The notes beneath the pieces were generated by a model. That model ran no database searches, was not told the origin of the DNA, and was given only the letters and a program-made list of their open reading frames with translations. A stretch of 9,018 nt of DNA, taken from NCBI GenBank assembly GCA_016929735.1, contig JAFGID010000240.1:1-9018 (forward strand). The letters run 5' to 3'. This DNA comes from Ignavibacteriales bacterium. GTDB taxonomy: Bacteria; Bacteroidota; Ignavibacteria; Ignavibacteriales; Melioribacteraceae. This document shows, one piece after another, positions 5,543 to 9,018 of the stretch. The first letter of the stretch is position 1. Each line of letters begins with the position of its first letter. Both the position numbers and the translations under genes were made by a program.

Positions 5543-6754
5543 ATGCGTTACTTAATTAGTGTCATCATACTAAGTGTTTTCCTAATTTTCACTTATACAG
5601 GTTGTGAGGAGAGAAAAGAAAAGAAACAAAGAAAAACAATTAGTTTTACAGAAAACGAAAAAACTTTAACGGAAGCAAACAATCAGTTTGGCTTTAATCT
5701 TTTTAAGGAAATAATTAAGCAGGAAGGTAGTAATAAAAATATTTTTATTTCTCCTTTCAGCATTTCCTTTGCTTTAAGTATGACTTACAATGGTGCTGCA
5801 GGGGAAACCAAAACTGCAATGCACAACACTCTTCAATTCGGCGAACTATCAATAGAAGAAATCAACAAGTCATTTAAAAGTTGCATTGAACAATTTGAGT
5901 ATCTCGATGAACTTGTTAAATTTTCAATTGCAAATTCAATCTGGCATCGAAAGGAATTATTAACAAAGGAAAAATTTATTTCCGATTGCCAAGAATATTT
6001 TAAGGCAACTGTGCAGGGAATGGATTTTACAGACAGTGATGCTGATGTTATCAATCAATGGGTAAAGGACAATACAAACAATAAGATTGAAAAAATAGTT
6101 GAAAAACCAATTGACCCATCAACGATTATGTTTTTAATTAACGCGATTTATTTTAAAGGTGATTGGAAAAATAAATTTGACCCGTCAAATACTTTTGAAA
6201 GTGTGTTCAAAGATCAGGAAGGAAAGGAAAACAAATGCCAGATGATGAAGCAGGAATTGAGCGTTCCATATCTTGAAGGTGAAAATTTTCAGGCAGTTGA
6301 TTTATCCTATGGTAACGATGTTTATAGTATGACAATCTTTTTGCCAGACGAGGAAACAGATATTGATGATTTTATAAGTACTCTGACTTTAGAGAAATTT
6401 ATCGAATTGTCCGCTAACCTTCAAATAAAAGAGATAACTATAAATTTACCAAAGTTTGAATTGGAATATGAAATAGAATTGAAACAAGTTTTAACCACCT
6501 TGGGAATGGGAGTTGCATTTGGTCCTGCAGATTTTTCTAATATGGTAGATGGAGGTGGAGTTCAAATAAGCAAAGTAAAACACAAAACCTACATAATGAC
6601 CGATGAAGAAGGAACCGAAGCAGCGGCAGTTACATCAGTCGAAATGACTAAAGGAATGAATAATGTAATGGTTATTGACCGTCCTTTTGTATTTGTAATT
6701 CGTGAGAGTAAATTAGGAAGTATTTTGTTTATGGGAAAAATTGTTAAACCATAA
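5543..6754 (+). CDS. Serpin-family lipoprotein protease inhibitor
   Basis: 403 residues from ATG 5543, with GGAGG four bases upstream. The hydrophobic N-terminus ends at a probable lipobox YTGC21, so it is predicted to be lipid-anchored in the envelope. A charged spacer (22-45) leads to a complete serpin domain: NIFISPFSISFALSMTYNGA, the signature N200-A-I-Y-F-K-G-D-W208, and the C-terminal 'VIDRPFVFVIRES' matching the serpin signature, ending 'LFMGKIVKP'. The reactive-centre loop lies at about 355-379. Its hinge E-E-G357-T-E-A-A-A-V-T365 has the small residues needed for loop insertion, so the protein is probably a true inhibitor. Counting from G357 as P15 puts P1 near Gly371, with Lys370 and Met372 adjacent. 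The loop appears one residue shorter than in alpha-1-antitrypsin, so P1 could be Lys370. Target proteases cannot be named. The preceding chagasin-like gene is likely in the same operon. Confidence 0.93.
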   Translation: MRYLISVIILSVFLIFTYTGCEERKEKKQRKTISFTENEKTLTEANNQFGFNLFKEIIKQEGSNKNIFISPFSISFALSMTYNGAAGETKTAMHNTLQFGELSIEEINKSFKSCIEQFEYLDELVKFSIANSIWHRKELLTKEKFISDCQEYFKATVQGMDFTDSDADVINQWVKDNTNNKIEKIVEKPIDPSTIMFLINAIYFKGDWKNKFDPSNTFESVFKDQEGKENKCQMMKQELSVPYLEGENFQAVDLSYGNDVYSMTIFLPDEETDIDDFISTLTLEKFIELSANLQIKEITINLPKFELEYEIELKQVLTTLGMGVAFGPADFSNMVDGGGVQISKVKHKTYIMTDEEGTEAAAVTSVEMTKGMNNVMVIDRPFVFVIRESKLGSILFMGKIVKP

Positions 6755-6920
6755 GTTTTTATAAATTAACTATATATATTTTTATTTAGCGTAAATACTT
6801 ATTGCGATTCAATTTCTACTAAATTTTTTAATTAAATTATTTTAATTCCTTTTAATTAAGTAATTTATTAATAAATTATCTTATCTAAACTTACCTGATA
6901 ACGATATAATATTATCTAAA

Positions 6921-7012
6921 AGAAGGCTTTGAAAAACCTCTTAATGTCATATTGATTCCGACAAGTCGGAATCAGTATGACAAATACCTAGTTTTGCAAA
7001 GGGTTCTAAAAG
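6921..7012. repeat. Nested inverted-repeat element with possible 8-bp target duplication (MITE/REP-like)
   Basis: The inner dyad is GTCATATTGATTCCGAC (6946-6962) and GTCGGAATCAGTATGAC (6965-6981). It has 17-base arms with one mismatch and a two-base centre. The outer arms are CTTTGAAAAAC (6927-6937) and GTTTTGCAAAG (6991-7001), matching at 10 of 11 positions. Just outside, TCTAAAAG occurs at 6915-6922 and again at 7005-7012 as a direct repeat, which could be a target-site duplication. The design, about 75 bases with terminal inverted repeats and no coding, is that of a miniature mobile or REP-like element. A related degraded copy lies at 1844-1868. It is not followed by a T-run, so it is not a standard terminator. 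Confidence 0.65.
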
Positions 7013-7086
7013 TAATATCATAGTTTTTCACTTACCAAGATAAACGAAACAATAATTTTATAATAAACAAGATTTAAAAAATCAAC

Positions 7087-7115
7087 TTGATTTTTATTAA
7101 ACTTATAAATACATT
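7087..7115 (+). promoter_or_regulatory. Weak sigma-70-like promoter candidate for the TPR-aroE unit
   Basis: TTGATT (7087-7092), a 17-base spacer and TACATT (7110-7115) each match four of six consensus bases. The start of transcription would fall about 20 bases before ATG 7141. In DNA this AT-rich such a match is expected by chance fairly often. Confidence 0.25.
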
Positions 7116-7130
7116 GAATTAGAAATTATA

Positions 7131-7135
7131 CGGAG
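7131..7135 (+). promoter_or_regulatory. Ribosome binding site that fixes the TPR start at ATG 7141
   Basis: CGGAG lies five bases before ATG 7141 but only two before the in-frame TTG at 7138. ATG 7141 is therefore preferred, and the protein is 472 residues long. Confidence 0.7.
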
Positions 7136-7140
7136 TTTTG

Positions 7141-8559
7141 ATGAATTATCCCTTTGAAAATTTCGGGGATGAAAACGAATCTGAAAAAGAAAAAGAGATT
7201 AAAGATCAGATAAAATTTCTTCGGGAAAGCATTAGACAGGGGGATATATATTCTTTAATTGATGTTTTAGAGGAATCTATCCAACTTTGCATCGAAAACT
7301 CTCTTTATGAGGACGGATTCTATATTGCCGAAGAATCTGTTAAGGTTCTTCCATATAATTCTGAGATATGGCAGCTCAAAGGAGTGTTACATAATAACAC
7401 ACTAGATTTTGATAAAGCTCTCGAATCCTTCGATAAATCAATTGCTTTGAATCCGTCAGATGTTGAAACATTAATAAATAAATCAATCGCTGAAGATAAT
7501 CTTGGTTTTTACGATGAAGCAATCAAAACGCTGAATGAAGCTAAAACTATAGAGCCTGAAAACGAAGAGGTATATTATGGTTTAGGAGTAATTTATGCAA
7601 AGCAAGGAAATATAGTAAAAGCAATAGAAAATTTGGAAGAATCAATAAAGTTGGATTCGAATTTTAACGACGCAATCTCAGAGTTGGCTATTTGTTACGA
7701 GGCAGTAAATAATTTGGATAAAGCATTAGCCACTTACGAAAAATTTTTAGAATTGGAGCCATATAGTCCAATAGGGTGGTATAATCAAGGTATTATTTAT
7801 ATTAAGTTGAATAAATTTCAAAAAGCTATAAACTGTTTTGAATTGGCTTTAGCAATAGATGATAAATTTGTCAGCGCTTGGTTTAATCTGGGTGTTGCTT
7901 ATGCTAATAGCAATAAACTTTTATTGGCGAAGGACTGTCTTGAAACGGCATCGCAAATTGATAAGCAAGACGAGTCAATTTGGTTTTATCTTGGAGAAAT
8001 TAACCGTGAGCTGGAGCGATATGAAGACGCAATTGATATTTTTAACAAAGCAATTAAATTAGATGATAAATTTTTTGAAGCATACTATTCACGGGGATTG
8101 TGTTATTCCGTTTTGGATAGGGATCATTTGGCTTATGAGGATTTTCGAGATGTTGTTAAACTTAAGTCAAACTGGGATGAAGCGTGGCTTACAAAGGGAG
8201 AGCATGAAATGAAAATGGGATATTACGACGATTCTATCGTGAGTTTGAATATTTGTATTGAGCTAAACCGTAACCTTACAGATGCATGGGAACTTCTTGC
8301 AGAAGCATATTCAGAAAAAGGAAACTGGGAAAATGTAATTGATGCATATAATCAATGTATAAAACTTACACCAAGTAATGCAAATGCGTATTACGGCAAA
8401 GCCAAAGCAAATTTTATTTTACAAAATATGCAAGATGCAATTGACTGTCTTCGTTCTGCAATTAAACTTGACCCAAGCATAAAATCACAAATTGCCAAGG
8501 ACTATCCTTCAATTAAAAATTCTTCCCTACTGGATATATTAGAATCAGAAAATAATTAA
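7141..8559 (+). CDS. Cytosolic TPR protein with twelve tandem tetratricopeptide repeats
   Basis: 472 residues from ATG 7141. Residues 1-35 are acidic and charged (ENFGDENESEKEKEIKDQ), with no signal peptide or membrane segment. From about residue 38 to 445 the protein is an unbroken TPR array. The residue closing each unit, usually Pro or Asp at the '-LxPxx' turn, falls at 71, 105, 139, 173, 207, 241, 275, 309, 343, 377, 411 and 445. That is exactly 34 residues apart, with no insertion. Typical unit cores are 'DFDKALESFDKSIALNPSD' and 'YEDAIDIFNKAIKLDD'. Such a superhelix is a protein-interaction scaffold, and no enzyme domain is attached. The short C-terminal tail (446-472) is polar. aroE follows after ten bases, so the two are surely cotranscribed. 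Whether the TPR protein has anything to do with aromatic synthesis is unknown. Partner and role cannot be assigned from sequence. Confidence 0.9.
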   Translation: MNYPFENFGDENESEKEKEIKDQIKFLRESIRQGDIYSLIDVLEESIQLCIENSLYEDGFYIAEESVKVLPYNSEIWQLKGVLHNNTLDFDKALESFDKSIALNPSDVETLINKSIAEDNLGFYDEAIKTLNEAKTIEPENEEVYYGLGVIYAKQGNIVKAIENLEESIKLDSNFNDAISELAICYEAVNNLDKALATYEKFLELEPYSPIGWYNQGIIYIKLNKFQKAINCFELALAIDDKFVSAWFNLGVAYANSNKLLLAKDCLETASQIDKQDESIWFYLGEINRELERYEDAIDIFNKAIKLDDKFFEAYYSRGLCYSVLDRDHLAYEDFRDVVKLKSNWDEAWLTKGEHEMKMGYYDDSIVSLNICIELNRNLTDAWELLAEAYSEKGNWENVIDAYNQCIKLTPSNANAYYGKAKANFILQNMQDAIDCLRSAIKLDPSIKSQIAKDYPSIKNSSLLDILESENN

Positions 8560-8569
8560 AGTTAATTAT

Positions 8570-9018
8570 ATGAAAAAGTTAAATCAAGATAATGTGAATA
8601 TCATTGGCGTTATAGGTTATCCTATAAAGCACTCACTTTCCCCGTTGATGCACAACACAGCGTTCGCTTTGAACAAATTAAATTTCAATTATATTCCATT
8701 TGAAGTACCGAGTTCTTTTCTTAAGGATGCTGTGCGTGGAATGGTTGCTCTTAATATAAAGGGTTTCAATGTTACCTTGCCTCATAAAGAAAAAATTTAC
8801 GAACACATGAGCATCCTTTCCGAAGAGGCAATTATTATCGGTGCGGTTAATACTGTTGTAAACGATGCTGGACAACTGACAGGATATAATACGGATGTTT
8901 ACGGAATTATTAAGGCGTTGGAACCATATAAGAAAGAGTTGTCCGGTTCAGTTGCAACATTGATTGGAGCAGGGGGAGCTGCAAGAAGCGCAATTTATGC
9001 ATTAATTACACATTTTAA
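8570..9018 (+). CDS. aroE: Shikimate dehydrogenase, N-terminal half (cut by window end)
   Basis: 149 codons from ATG 8570 remain open to the window end. The enzyme reduces 3-dehydroshikimate to shikimate with NADPH in the cytosol. Diagnostic motifs appear in order. G16-Y-P-I-K-H-S-L-S-P25 is the shikimate-binding Ser pair. N67-V-T-L-P-H-K73 carries the catalytic Lys. G91-A-V-N-T, followed by L-T-G-Y-N-T-D109, carries the catalytic Asp. G-A-G-G-A-A-R-S near residue 135 is the start of the NADP-binding loop. Everything needed for substrate binding is intact, and the rest of the cofactor domain lies outside the window. No Shine-Dalgarno is visible before the start (AGTTAATTAT). With the TPR gene ending ten bases earlier, translation may depend on coupling. 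A start further downstream is unlikely because the first strand (NIIGVIGYPI) begins at residue 10. Confidence 0.95.
   Translation, partial: MKKLNQDNVNIIGVIGYPIKHSLSPLMHNTAFALNKLNFNYIPFEVPSSFLKDAVRGMVALNIKGFNVTLPHKEKIYEHMSILSEEAIIIGAVNTVVNDAGQLTGYNTDVYGIIKALEPYKKELSGSVATLIGAGGAARSAIYALITHF

Larger units (their letters stand above)
6755..7140. other. Gene-free 386-base spacer with repeat element
   Basis: The first 150 bases are almost pure A/T, with chance-level palindromes such as AATTTATTAATAAATT, and no G/C-rich terminator hairpin is seen after the serpin gene. A structured inverted repeat occupies about 6921-7012. The last 130 bases should hold the promoter of the TPR gene. No credible coding frame is present on either strand. 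Confidence 0.6.

Noticed and set aside
5107..6054. Minus-strand open frames opposite the two inhibitor genes
   Set aside because: They are antisense to recognised domains, and their residue content reflects the complementary strand only.
7859..8875. A plus-strand frame inside the TPR gene and a minus-strand frame opposite aroE
   Set aside because: They overlap clear TPR and AroE coding sequence in the wrong frame, with no start signals.

Overview
The window is AT-rich (roughly one third G+C by eye). It reads like a chromosomal segment from the Bacteroidota/Chlorobiota/Ignavibacteriota side of the tree. That placement is inference, from secreted beta-propeller-like and lipoprotein genes, a TPR gene next to aroE, and short dyad repeats in the intergenic gaps. 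No tRNA, rRNA, CRISPR array, transposase or integrase gene is visible.

Left part (1-2083). Three minus-strand genes: the start of a secreted protein with a 'TTNDGDSW' beta-propeller-type motif (1-211), a decayed glycoside hydrolase of the GH5/cellulase-like type (392-1202) with an internal deletion and a frameshift, and a small DHCW-motif cupin (1356-1712). A 371-base gap without a gene follows. It holds AT-rich hairpins and a degenerate copy of a dyad repeat.

Middle (2084-4825). On the plus strand are a second, unrelated small cupin and a 75-residue protein that joins a putative His/Cys metal-binding knuckle to a histone-H1-like Lys/Ala tail. A clean rho-independent terminator follows. Facing them on the minus strand is the most notable gene, a single 680-residue polypeptide carrying chorismate mutase, prephenate dehydratase with its ACT domain, and type I-beta DAHP synthase. 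All textbook catalytic or metal-binding residues that I could align are present. It would perform the first step of the shikimate pathway and the two steps that commit chorismate to phenylalanine.

Right part (4928-9018). A two-gene plus-strand unit encodes two predicted lipoprotein protease inhibitors: a chagasin-type (I42) cysteine-protease inhibitor and a serpin with an inhibitory-type hinge. After a 386-base gap carrying a 17-bp dyad nested in a larger inverted repeat with possible target-site duplications, there is a 472-residue protein of twelve TPR units. Ten bases further on is the start of aroE (shikimate dehydrogenase), cut by the window end. Two loci of aromatic amino-acid synthesis (the fusion gene and aroE) thus flank the inhibitor pair. 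They are also the only genes here without a visible Shine-Dalgarno sequence.

The candidates for something new are the trifunctional fusion, in which the phenylalanine-binding ACT domain sits where I-beta DAHP synthases often carry their own regulatory domain, and the paired lipoprotein protease inhibitors.
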